A stretch of DNA of 52,916 nt from Lucifugimonas sp038150225 (lineage in GTDB: Bacteria > Chloroflexota > Dehalococcoidia > Lucifugimonadales > Lucifugimonadaceae), in assembly GCA_038150225.1 (NCBI GenBank), contig JAYQWG010000013.1, forward strand, positions 1 to 52,916. The letters run 5' to 3'. Below are positions 1-7,877 of the stretch, piece after piece (positions within the stretch are counted from its first letter, which is position 1; each line of letters starts with the position of its first letter). Below the pieces are notes generated by a model. The model was not told where the DNA came from, did not search any database, and saw only the letters and a program-made list of their open reading frames with translations. The position numbers and the translations under genes are program-made.

Positions 1-404
1 TGATCGAGCTTTCTCCTCGATATGACCTCGAGAAACCATGTCAAAGAATGCGCCCTGCGCTCGGAGTCCTTCCGGGCAGACTGTTGCCTGCTCACCTGCT
101 GCGACGACTATTCCGAGTCCGCCACTAGCTGGGATGATTGCGTTACCTCAAGATGTGTTTTTGACGCTAATAAGTGTCATTGTTTCGCCCTTTTATTTCG
201 CCCCGGAGTCCCGTTGGTCCGCCCAGACCGTAGCTCTCCTGATGCCTAAGCACCTGATGCACAATATTTTGGAATTCGAAACGGGCGCGGGGCACAAGGC
301 TAGCTACACAACCTGAGTGTGAGTCCACCCCCACAGGAATGAGCCACCAGGCTCACGCGATGAGCCAGTTGTGGCGCGCTCAAACTGGAAACTGTGCCGC
401 GGAA
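1..404. other. Gene-poor left edge, possible gene fragment
   Basis: No complete gene is supported here. On the minus strand, positions 148 to 1 form an open frame of about 49 codons. It reads like protein (a Gly/Ala/Val-rich stretch, then CPEGLRAQGAFFDMVSRG and acidic/basic residues) and runs off the window edge. Its first ATG is only near position 40, and an in-frame TGA lies at 148-150. It could be a decayed gene end, or a gene beginning just outside or at the edge. A short inverted repeat, TGAGCC-acca-GGCTCA, lies at 340-355, downstream of uvrA, without a clear T-run. Confidence 0.3.
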
Positions 405-3400
405 TCAGGAGGCAGTTGCGGCGCCTCGGCGACGACGTCGGTATCTACGCGAGTTCCTGCGGGACTTGGTCGCGCCGTTCGCGGAGGTTGCTGGACGTGC
501 GGGTAGAACAAACTCGCCATCGTCAGATTTAGCGGCTTCTGAAGCGAACTTACGTGGTTTAGTTGTCCCCGATGCTTTTTTACTTGCCTTGATATCGGGC
601 ATCTCTGCCAGATAAACACCGGTCGAGCTGCCCTTTACGGTAGCTACAAACTCAGGCGTACCTTCAGCAACGAGTTGACCGCCACGCTCGCCAGCCATTG
701 GACCAAGATCGATCAACCAGTCCGAATTTTTGATCACGTCTAGGTGGTGCTCGATAAGAACAATCGTGTTCCCGGCATCAACCAGTCTGTGCAGCACAAG
801 CATTAGTTTGGCGACATCATCGAACGACAGACCAGTAGTTGGCTCGTCGAGGATGTAAACGGTTTTTCCGGTTGATCGCTTCGACAGCTCAGACGCAAGC
901 TTGATTCTTTGCGCCTCACCGCCTGAGAGCGTCGTCGCTGGCTGTCCCAAATGTATGTATCCAAGACCAACATCGGTCAGGGTTTCCATCTTGCGGGCAA
1001 TAGCTGGAATGTTCTCGAACAATTCGGCTGCCTCTGCAACTGTCATGTCCAGCACCTCAGCAATCGACTTGCCCTTGAACTTGATCTCCAGCGCTTCACG
1101 GTTGTAGCGAGCGCCAAGACAAACTTCGCAAGGCACCGTCACATCCGGTAGGAACTGCATTTCGATCTGAATATATCCAGCACCCGAACAGGCCTCGCAA
1201 CGTCCACCTTTCACGTTGAACGAGAACCGTCCCGCCTTGTAACCACGCGCTTTTGCTTCAGGCATCGTCGCGAAAATTTCACGAATGTTCGTGAACACGC
1301 CTGTGTAGGTGGCCGGGTTTGATCGAGGTGTCCTGCCAATCGGCGATTGGTCGATATTGATGACTTTATCGACGTTATCGAGCCCAACTACTTCATCGTG
1401 CTCTCCTGGTCGATCTTTGGAACGGTAGAAGTGTTGCGACAGTTTCTTCGAGAGAATCTCGTTGATTAGCGTGCTTTTACCTGAGCCTGAGACTCCAGTT
1501 ACGCAGGTGAGCGTTCCGAGCGGTATTGCCACAGAAACATTTTTCAGATTGTTGGCACGAGCACCAAGTACTGCGATCTCGTTTCCGTTCCCTTTACGTC
1601 GCTTCTTGGGAACAGCAATCGACTTGCGTCCGCTCAGGTAATCACCAGTGAGCGACTTCTTCGACTCAAGAATTACCTCGATTGCGCCTTCGGCAACGAC
1701 ATTTCCACCGTGCTGTCCTGCTCGCGGACCGAGATCAACAATATGGTCAGCAGCTCGCATTACGGCTTCGTCGTGTTCTACGATCAACACCGTGTTTCCA
1801 ACGTCGCGGAGATTCTGCAAAGTGCCGATCAACCGGTCGTTGTCAGCAGGATGCAGCCCAACAGACGGTTCGTCACAGACGTACAGCACGCCCATCAAGC
1901 CCGAGCCGATCTGAGTTGCGAGCCTGATCCGCTGTCCTTCACCACCTGACAGCGTTGATGCAGCACGATCAAGTGTTAGGTAATCGAGACCAACCCGCGA
2001 CAGGAATCCGAGCCGAGCCTCGACTTCTTTCAAAATTTGAGTTGCGATTGCCTGTTCCCGTGAATTGAGAGGATCTTTCGCCTTCTCATCGTCATCAGGC
2101 CAAACACCGGTCTTGCACGCAGCCACCCATCGCAGCGCGTTTTCAACTGACAATCCCGTGACTTCCATGATGTTCATGCCAAGAACGGTCACTGCCAGCA
2201 CTTCCGGCTTCAAACGCGCACCGCCGCAAGTAACACACGGACGTTGAGTCATATACCGAGCGATGTCTTCACGGACCGAATCACTCTCAGTGTCCACGTG
2301 CCGGCGCTCCATGTTCGGAATTACGCCGTCAAACGCCGTGTTCCAACTGTAAACACGACCTTTCTGGGTCTTGTGTGAAACCTCGAGTTTCTTCCCGGCA
2401 GTTCCGTACAGAATGACTGAAATATGTTCTGGATCCAGCTCGCGAACTGGTGTGTCCATCGAGAATCCGAAGTGAGAAGAAAGTGATTCGAGGGTCGAGT
2501 GATACCAGGGTGAGTTCGATCCCGCCCGAGCCCATGGAGTAATTGCTCCATCGTTCAAACTCAACGACTTATCCTGAATTACCAGTTCAGGATCGACTTC
2601 AAGCTTGAACCCAAGGCCGGTGCAGGTTGGACAAGCACCGAACGGCGTGTTGAACGAGAAATTGCGTGGCTCAAGTTCCGCAATTGAGATGTCACAGTGA
2701 ACGCAAGCAAAGTGCTCCGAGTAAACAACATCTTCGTCTTTGCCACCGTCTCGCCCTAGTTTCTGTGCGATCAGGTTTCCACCTGCAATACGCAGTGCCG
2801 TTTCAACCGATTCGGTTAAACGACCCGTCTCGGTATCTTCACGAATAACAATTCGATCGACTACGACCTCTATGTCGTGCCATTTGTTCTTGCTCAGCTT
2901 GATTTCATCGGCGAGATCACGAGTTTCACCGTCGACACGCGCCCGAACAAACCCATCTCGTCTGATCGACTCGAAAATCTGAACATGCTCACCCTTCATG
3001 TGAGTCACCATGGGCGCGAGCACCTGGAGCCGAGTTCCCTCGTCCATTGAGAGCATCGAGTCGACTATTTGCTGCACAGTTTGTCTTTGAACCGGCCTTC
3101 CGCAGTTGTGACAGTGAGGACGTCCCGCTCGTGAGAACAGCAAACGTAAGTAGTCATATATCTCGGTGACAGTCCCGACGGTCGAACGAGGGTTACGCGA
3201 CACGCCTTTCTGGTCGATCGAAATCGAAGGACTCAACCCTTCGATGTGATCGACATCAGGCTTTTCCATCCGACCGAGGAACTGGCGTGCATACGCGGAA
3301 AGCGACTCGACGTATCGACGTTGACCTTCGGCGAAGATCGTGTCGAAAGCCAAACTGCTCTTGCCAGATCCGGAAACACCTGTGATGACAGTCAGAGTAT

Positions 3401-3476
3401 CTCGCGGGATACGAATGTCGATGTTTTTCAGGTTATGTTCGCGGGCACCGCGAATGATGATGTCGGAATCTGGCAT
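405..3476 (-). CDS. uvrA: Excinuclease ABC subunit UvrA
   Basis: This is the damage-sensing ATPase of nucleotide excision repair; it scans DNA as a dimer and loads UvrB. The 1023 residues show the full duplicated ABC architecture: a Walker A GVSGSGKSS near residue 35 and a second GVSGSGKST in the C-terminal half, with signature motifs LSGGEGQRIRLA and LSGGEAQRIKLA. The zinc-binding CxxC pairs are intact (CVHC/CPTC in the first half, CEAC/CEVC in the second). UvrA is usually about 940-960 residues. The surplus is a C-terminal tail of about 70 residues, Lys/Ser/Ala-rich and ending in an Arg cluster (RRYRRRRR), probably disordered and nucleic-acid binding. recO lies upstream on the same strand. 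uvrB and uvrC are not in the window. Confidence 0.97.
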   Translation of the reverse strand: MPDSDIIIRGAREHNLKNIDIRIPRDTLTVITGVSGSGKSSLAFDTIFAEGQRRYVESLSAYARQFLGRMEKPDVDHIEGLSPSISIDQKGVSRNPRSTVGTVTEIYDYLRLLFSRAGRPHCHNCGRPVQRQTVQQIVDSMLSMDEGTRLQVLAPMVTHMKGEHVQIFESIRRDGFVRARVDGETRDLADEIKLSKNKWHDIEVVVDRIVIREDTETGRLTESVETALRIAGGNLIAQKLGRDGGKDEDVVYSEHFACVHCDISIAELEPRNFSFNTPFGACPTCTGLGFKLEVDPELVIQDKSLSLNDGAITPWARAGSNSPWYHSTLESLSSHFGFSMDTPVRELDPEHISVILYGTAGKKLEVSHKTQKGRVYSWNTAFDGVIPNMERRHVDTESDSVREDIARYMTQRPCVTCGGARLKPEVLAVTVLGMNIMEVTGLSVENALRWVAACKTGVWPDDDEKAKDPLNSREQAIATQILKEVEARLGFLSRVGLDYLTLDRAASTLSGGEGQRIRLATQIGSGLMGVLYVCDEPSVGLHPADNDRLIGTLQNLRDVGNTVLIVEHDEAVMRAADHIVDLGPRAGQHGGNVVAEGAIEVILESKKSLTGDYLSGRKSIAVPKKRRKGNGNEIAVLGARANNLKNVSVAIPLGTLTCVTGVSGSGKSTLINEILSKKLSQHFYRSKDRPGEHDEVVGLDNVDKVINIDQSPIGRTPRSNPATYTGVFTNIREIFATMPEAKARGYKAGRFSFNVKGGRCEACSGAGYIQIEMQFLPDVTVPCEVCLGARYNREALEIKFKGKSIAEVLDMTVAEAAELFENIPAIARKMETLTDVGLGYIHLGQPATTLSGGEAQRIKLASELSKRSTGKTVYILDEPTTGLSFDDVAKLMLVLHRLVDAGNTIVLIEHHLDVIKNSDWLIDLGPMAGERGGQLVAEGTPEFVATVKGSSTGVYLAEMPDIKASKKASGTTKPRKFASEAAKSDDGEFVLPARPATSANGATKSRRNSRRYRRRRRGAATAS

Positions 3477-3632
3477 TTAAGAGTTTTGACCGGCGGATTT
3501 GTTCTTCCGTAAACATTGAATTTAGGAGCGACTTTGGAAGAACGAATTGAACTGTCTGAGTGTACCAATCTCCTGCAAATTCAAACGGAGATGTGTCACA
3601 TAGAACGCGATCCCCACGCCGACAACGATTTT

Positions 3633-4421
3633 CTACTCCGGAGTGCCGGTACCTTTTCGGCGGACTTCGTCCATGAACGCTTCCGAGCGGAGTCCTCGGT
3701 CCAGAACGTGATGCACCTGCTCTCGCAATATCCGCGCAGTCTGCCTTACCTCGGTTTCTCCAGCCTTCATTCGACCGGCCCCACCAACATCTGTACGTCC
3801 CAGGAATCGGAGCAGTTTGATCGTGTTTAAACTGGCAGGTAGCAACGCGCTTTCGCCGACTGGACGTGCGTCGTGGTCAACAATTCCACCCCGATCCGCG
3901 GAGTACAGGTGATCACCCGGTTGCAGCTCAATTCCGGTTTCGACGCAACGTGTAAGTTCCGGTGCGAATCCGTTTAGCTGCAGCAGTCGCATTTCGAAGA
4001 AGTGGACAACTAACTCGGGGTTCTCGGTGTGTTCCAGCTCCCCAAGCATATCCAACAACAATCGAAACAGTGGCTGGTTCGAGCCGCCTTCAACGGAAAA
4101 CCTTTCCGACATTTCCGATACATAAGCAGCTCTCGAAAACCTGTCGAGATCATCTCGGAGTCCACGAAAACCATTCACCGTCGATGCCTGGCTCAGTCCG
4201 TGAAGGGTCTTTGTTTCTCGAACTGAAACATTCACATGCCGCAAGAGGTCGAGATGTCCACCAAGTTTAGAGTTGGGCTTGCGAGCAGATTTCGCGACCC
4301 CTCGCACAAGACCATGTATCGGGGTCACGAGCGTGACTATCCGGTCCGCCTCTCCTAGGTTGCTCGTTCGGACGACCACACCATCGGTCGTATATATGAC
4401 TGGCTTACTGCGACTTACCAC
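3633..4421 (-). CDS. recO: DNA repair protein RecO
   Basis: RecO acts with RecR in the RecFOR pathway, removing SSB and loading RecA onto gapped DNA. The 262-residue protein has the family N-terminal OB fold (TTDGVVVRTSNLGEADRIVTL near residues 11-31) followed by the helical domain. The start is a GTG at 4421 with no strong Shine-Dalgarno sequence. In many RecO proteins a four-cysteine zinc site sits in the second half. Here only the first cysteine remains (CVETGIELQPGDHLYSADRGG), so the site is probably lost. RecR is encoded about 2.2 kb away, so both partners are in this cluster. Confidence 0.93.
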   Translation of the reverse strand: MVSRSKPVIYTTDGVVVRTSNLGEADRIVTLVTPIHGLVRGVAKSARKPNSKLGGHLDLLRHVNVSVRETKTLHGLSQASTVNGFRGLRDDLDRFSRAAYVSEMSERFSVEGGSNQPLFRLLLDMLGELEHTENPELVVHFFEMRLLQLNGFAPELTRCVETGIELQPGDHLYSADRGGIVDHDARPVGESALLPASLNTIKLLRFLGRTDVGGAGRMKAGETEVRQTARILREQVHHVLDRGLRSEAFMDEVRRKGTGTPE

Positions 4422-4468
4422 GAGCCAATCATAGTCCGCACCGCACCATCATCCAAACTCCGTGCGAC

Positions 4469-5620
4469 CTATTCACACTCAGTCGACTCAGAAATATCTA
4501 ACGGCGACGGACCAATCAACCCTGTCGATTCGATACGCCCCATCCTCACCGGCTCATCGTTACTCACTGCCAGAACGATGGTTCTGAATGTCGGATCATT
4601 TGGAAGCGTGAACACGATCTTTGCGTCCGAATGACCAGAACCTGTTGCTTGGATCGCCCATTCAGCGACACCCACTGTGTCGCCATCAAGTACGGCAACC
4701 CTTTCGCCGCATAGATGAAGTAGACCTTCAAAGACTGCCGAAACCGAAAACGATGTGTAGTTGTATGCAACTGCTTCCAGTTGGGCCCCGGTAAGGTACG
4801 CCTCCCAGAACCTCAGACCAGTCTCCTGATTAATCTGGCTATCTGACATCAATTCGCTTGGAAATTCTCTTTCGCCGGCTACCCACGGGATTTCAGCAAT
4901 CTCCACAACTTCTGGCACAGGTGTTTCTTCGAGTAGTCGTTCTTCAGCAGTGAATCGAGGCAGCGTCACCGGCTCAGCCAGCGCGCATCGATCACTATCA
5001 GTGAACTCGATAATGTTGTCGCTACCTGAACGGGCTGGCTGTCCTTCGTACAGACCCAGGGCGAAGGTGATTGAATCACCGGTGAACGGGATCTCGTGAG
5101 TTAGAGTGACCTCATGCCATCCGCCAGCAGAAGCGTTGATCTCCCACTTCGCGGCGCCTTCAGGGTCACCGTCCAGGTATCCGGTGCCACCAGGGCACAG
5201 GTGCATAGTGCCCTCAAACCGGGGACGCCTGCGGAAAAAGAATCTGCCGGACGTTGCTTCGAATTTCGCACCGCTCAACATTTGGGTCCACATTGCGAGT
5301 ACCTCGTCCGAGTCGGCACGTGAGTAAAACCTCGGATCGAGACCGTCCGGAATTTGGCGAACGCCATCTTCGCTTAGATTTGGCCACGGTGTAGGAGTTG
5401 GGTTTTCGGGAGCTGGCGTTACTTCGATCCGGGCGAATGTTGGTTGTACGTAGTCAGGTCGACCTGCCGCTGGAAGCGGTTCGCTCCCGCAGGCGCCCAC
5501 AACGGTGACCAGCGTGATTGACCACATCGCCACTGCGAATGAAAACCATTTCCTGAGGGATCGATTAAGCAGATTCAGTGAAAATATCTCGACTCTGAGC
5601 AGTGAGAAGAATCCGTGCAA
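4469..5620 (-). CDS. Predicted lipoprotein with duplicated domain
   Basis: A 383-residue protein of unknown function, likely exported and lipid-anchored. The N-terminus has a basic stretch (NRSLRK), a hydrophobic segment and a lipobox-like VGAC followed by GSEP. A Pro/Thr-rich linker (PENPTPTPWP) comes next. Two copies of a roughly 130-residue domain follow. Both contain W-x-x-x-L-x-G-A-x-x-E-A, then FEGxxHLC, LDGD, A-x-W-x-I and a C-terminal beta-rich part; the sequences differ clearly, so the duplication is old. The start used is a TTG at 5620, because no in-frame ATG or GTG precedes the signal sequence; the first internal ATG would leave too short a leader. The gene ends 47 bases upstream of recO. 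Function not recognised. Confidence 0.75.
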   Translation of the reverse strand: MHGFFSLLRVEIFSLNLLNRSLRKWFSFAVAMWSITLVTVVGACGSEPLPAAGRPDYVQPTFARIEVTPAPENPTPTPWPNLSEDGVRQIPDGLDPRFYSRADSDEVLAMWTQMLSGAKFEATSGRFFFRRRPRFEGTMHLCPGGTGYLDGDPEGAAKWEINASAGGWHEVTLTHEIPFTGDSITFALGLYEGQPARSGSDNIIEFTDSDRCALAEPVTLPRFTAEERLLEETPVPEVVEIAEIPWVAGEREFPSELMSDSQINQETGLRFWEAYLTGAQLEAVAYNYTSFSVSAVFEGLLHLCGERVAVLDGDTVGVAEWAIQATGSGHSDAKIVFTLPNDPTFRTIVLAVSNDEPVRMGRIESTGLIGPSPLDISESTECE

Positions 5621-5737
5621 GATAGCAAAAAAATCCTACACGGAACCGATTAGCCGTAAACAGGTAGCAAACAAACCTTCAAACTGCCGACACGCCCGAA
5701 ACCGTGTAAAACGACGGTGAACCAATCTGGAAAATTG

Positions 5738-5758
5738 CGTTACCGTTACCGTGTAACG
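5738..5758. promoter_or_regulatory. Inverted repeat between divergent genes
   Basis: CGTTAC (5738-5743) and GTAACG (5753-5758) form an inverted repeat with a 9-base spacer, about 60 bases upstream of the GGDEF gene and between it and the divergent lipoprotein gene. A further GTTACC copy sits inside the spacer. This could be an operator. No regulator is identified and the arms are short, so it is a weak call. Confidence 0.3.
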
Positions 5759-5817
5759 ATCTGGTTCGGCGTCTGATAGATCAAGAAATTCGGACACTCC
5801 CACTTCGTGAATTCAGC

Positions 5818-6654
5818 ATGACTTTAGATCCAAAAACTCTCGGACTACTCAATCAAAGCGAAGATTTGATTGCCGTTTTCAGCACGTACGGTTCACTTGT
5901 GACTGGAAATGAATTATTCGAGCGCCAGCTTGGACAGTCACGAAAGTTCGCAGAGTTATTTCCTGATGACGCCGAACTGGTTGCATCGGTTCTCGATGCC
6001 CATGAAAAAGGGAAGCAGGTGCGACTCGATCTGGAAGTTCGCACTACCCAAAAAGATCCTCTCATCCTGGACGCTCTCCTGTTCGTTGCTGAAGATTCAG
6101 ACCGTCAAATCGTCATGGCAGCACGCGACGTCACCTCCGACCGAGCTTATGTCCGACAACTCGAGCACAAAGCAACTACGGACGAACTGACAGGCGCGTT
6201 TAACCGGACTCAGCTGCTGATCATGTTGTCGCAGGCAATCCGCTTAAGTATTCGTTCCAAGAGCACCGGATGCTTTCTGTTCTTGGATCTGAACGGATTC
6301 AAGAACATCAATGACTCGCTTGGTCACGACGCTGGGGACAAGCTGTTGATTGAAACAGTTCGTGTGCTGAAAGCAAACTTGCGTGAGTCAGATGTTGTGG
6401 CAATGGTTGGCGGCGATGAATTCGCGATCATTCTGAACTCGACAGACTCCGAACTAGGATCGAAAAAGGCTGCGCAACTCGCTGAAGCCATATCGTCGAT
6501 TTCAGCTGGAGATCAGTACGGAGTTACTGTTTCGATCGGCCTTATCGAATTTCCAAGCTCAGATCGAAGCCCCGAAGAAATCGTTACAGCCGCAGATCAC
6601 GCCATGTACCGGGCTAAGCGAGAGTCCAGGTCGGTCGTGGTGGGTGATCAATAG
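5818..6654 (+). CDS. PAS-GGDEF diguanylate cyclase
   Basis: Predicted to make cyclic di-GMP from two GTP. The N-terminal ~115 residues look like a PAS sensor (DLIAVFSTYGSLVTGN, then LDALLFVAED), followed by a GGDEF domain. The active-site loop is an intact GGDEF (MVGGDEFAII). The inhibitory I-site RxxD is also present as RESD, five residues before GGDEF, which predicts product inhibition. No transmembrane segment or signal peptide is visible, so the 278-residue protein should be cytoplasmic. It is the only plus-strand gene in the first 10 kb and stands alone. No c-di-GMP effector was seen nearby. Confidence 0.92.
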   Translation: MTLDPKTLGLLNQSEDLIAVFSTYGSLVTGNELFERQLGQSRKFAELFPDDAELVASVLDAHEKGKQVRLDLEVRTTQKDPLILDALLFVAEDSDRQIVMAARDVTSDRAYVRQLEHKATTDELTGAFNRTQLLIMLSQAIRLSIRSKSTGCFLFLDLNGFKNINDSLGHDAGDKLLIETVRVLKANLRESDVVAMVGGDEFAIILNSTDSELGSKKAAQLAEAISSISAGDQYGVTVSIGLIEFPSSDRSPEEIVTAADHAMYRAKRESRSVVVGDQ

Positions 6655-6663
6655 CGGGACTGA

Positions 6664-7302
6664 TTAACCAGCGTCACCGGAACCCTGGATTTCAGATCGA
6701 CTTTCGAGAGCATGTGCCAACGTAGAGTCGTCGGCGTACTCGATGTCCGATCCGCTCGGCAAGCCACGAGCAAGCCGAGTTACTTTCACGTTGAGCGGTC
6801 CGATCAACTGCTGGATGTACATGGCGGTCGCTTCACCCTCCAGGTTCGGGTTGGTAGCGACAATTACTTCTGTAACAGAGCCATCTCTCAGTCGCTCTAA
6901 AAGCTCCCTCAGTTTCAAATCGTTAGGACCAATTCCGTTGACCGGTGAAATCACGCCGTGCAATACGTGGTACTGCCCGGTGAACACTCTGGCGCGCTCT
7001 ACAGCGACCACATCTAGAGGCTCTTCGACCACGCAAATCCTGGAATTGTCTCTGCGGGGATCACCGCAAATACCGCACTCTTTCGACTCGCTAATGTTCG
7101 TACATGTCTCACAGAGCACGATCTTTTCTTTCACACCCAATACGGCCGAAGCGAACTCTTCCGCTTCTTCCTGCGGCATACGGATCAGGTGATAGGTGAG
7201 TCGCTGGGCACTTTTCGGCCCAATTCCAGGCAGCCTGTGGAACGCTTCGATCAATCGGGCGACGGGCGGGGCTGCGGAAGGTGCGATTTCAGATGGTGCC
7301 AT
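6664..7302 (-). CDS. recR: Recombination protein RecR
   Basis: RecR binds RecO or RecF and helps load RecA at gaps. At 212 residues it is of normal size. In order it has a helix-hairpin-helix (FHRLPGIGPKSAQRLTYHL), the four-cysteine zinc finger CETCTN...CGICGDPRRD, and a Toprim domain (ICVVEEPLDVVAVERA, then EVIVATNPNLEGEATAMYI). The start follows the ybaB stop by 14 bases with a GGAG just before it, so the two are probably co-transcribed and coupled. This dnaX-ybaB-recR order is widely conserved in bacteria. Confidence 0.96.
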   Translation of the reverse strand: MAPSEIAPSAAPPVARLIEAFHRLPGIGPKSAQRLTYHLIRMPQEEAEEFASAVLGVKEKIVLCETCTNISESKECGICGDPRRDNSRICVVEEPLDVVAVERARVFTGQYHVLHGVISPVNGIGPNDLKLRELLERLRDGSVTEVIVATNPNLEGEATAMYIQQLIGPLNVKVTRLARGLPSGSDIEYADDSTLAHALESRSEIQGSGDAG

Positions 7303-7316
7303 GAAGCTCCGATGGG

Positions 7317-7625
7317 TTACATGAGACCCGGAATGTTCAATCCGCCGGTGATAGCACCCATCTTGTCGGACGCCATTTTCTGAGCTGTTTCCATCGCCTC
7401 GTTGATTGCAGCAAGGATTAGGTCCTGGAGCATTTCAACGTCTTCAGGGTCGACGACCTCAGGGTCGATCGTGATCGACTCAACAGTCTGACCACCCACG
7501 ACGGTTACCTTGACCACTCCACCACCAGCACTGGCTTCGGTGCGAGCTTGAGCGATTTCATCCTGGACAGCTGCAAGGCGGGCCTGCATTTGCTGCGCCT
7601 GCTTGAGCATGTTTTTGTTCATCAT
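7317..7625 (-). CDS. YbaB/EbfC family nucleoid-associated protein
   Basis: A small DNA-binding protein of the YbaB/EbfC family, 102 residues. It has the usual features: a Met/Gln-rich N-terminal helix (MLKQAQQMQARLAAVQDEIA), the Gly-rich turn SAGGGVVKVTVVGGQ, and the C-terminal EMLQDLILAAINEAMETAQKMA followed by a short Gly/Ile tail. It lies between dnaX and recR, the standard arrangement. A dispersed repeat occupies the gap between it and dnaX. Confidence 0.95.
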   Translation of the reverse strand: MMNKNMLKQAQQMQARLAAVQDEIAQARTEASAGGGVVKVTVVGGQTVESITIDPEVVDPEDVEMLQDLILAAINEAMETAQKMASDKMGAITGGLNIPGLM

Positions 7626-7720
7626 CAGAAATGTTCCTGGTTGCGTGTACTAATCGAGAGTGTTTTGAGATTCCACAATGATACGTCGTAACCAACCTAC
7701 CCGCGCTGCGCCGATCCGAT

Positions 7721-7870
7721 CCTTCCCCTTCCTTGATGGAAGGGGTCAGGGGTAGGTGAACTGCGCTTCCCGAGACCAAGTGACTCTGTCACGCCCGGAG
7801 CTAACGGGATTTCACCGTGAACAACCTAGTGTTGTCATCCTGAGCATGTCTAAGGGCAAGTCACCACACC
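7721..7870. repeat. Dispersed intergenic repeat, families A and B
   Basis: The dnaX-ybaB gap holds a copy of the repeat found in many gaps up to 19 kb. The family A part (7721-7809) is CCCCTTCCTTGATGGAAGGGG with the surrounding hairpin, then GGGGTAGGTGAA, then GTGACTCTGTCAC and GCCCGGAG. A family B piece (TCATCCTGAGCATGTCTAAGG) follows at about 7837-7860. A close A copy lies at 10155-10243. Confidence 0.7.
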
Positions 7871-7877
7871 CTACCAA

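Noticed and set aside
3516..3830. Plus-strand 104-codon open frame between uvrA and recO
   Set aside because: It overlaps the recO end on the other strand and has no protein-like pattern.
6743..7192. Plus-strand 149-codon open frame
   Set aside because: Antisense shadow of recR, with composition matching the reverse of that gene.
7626..7877. SRP (4.5S) RNA between dnaX and ybaB
   Set aside because: The position is typical for this RNA, but the sequence is dispersed repeat and lacks the conserved SRP core.
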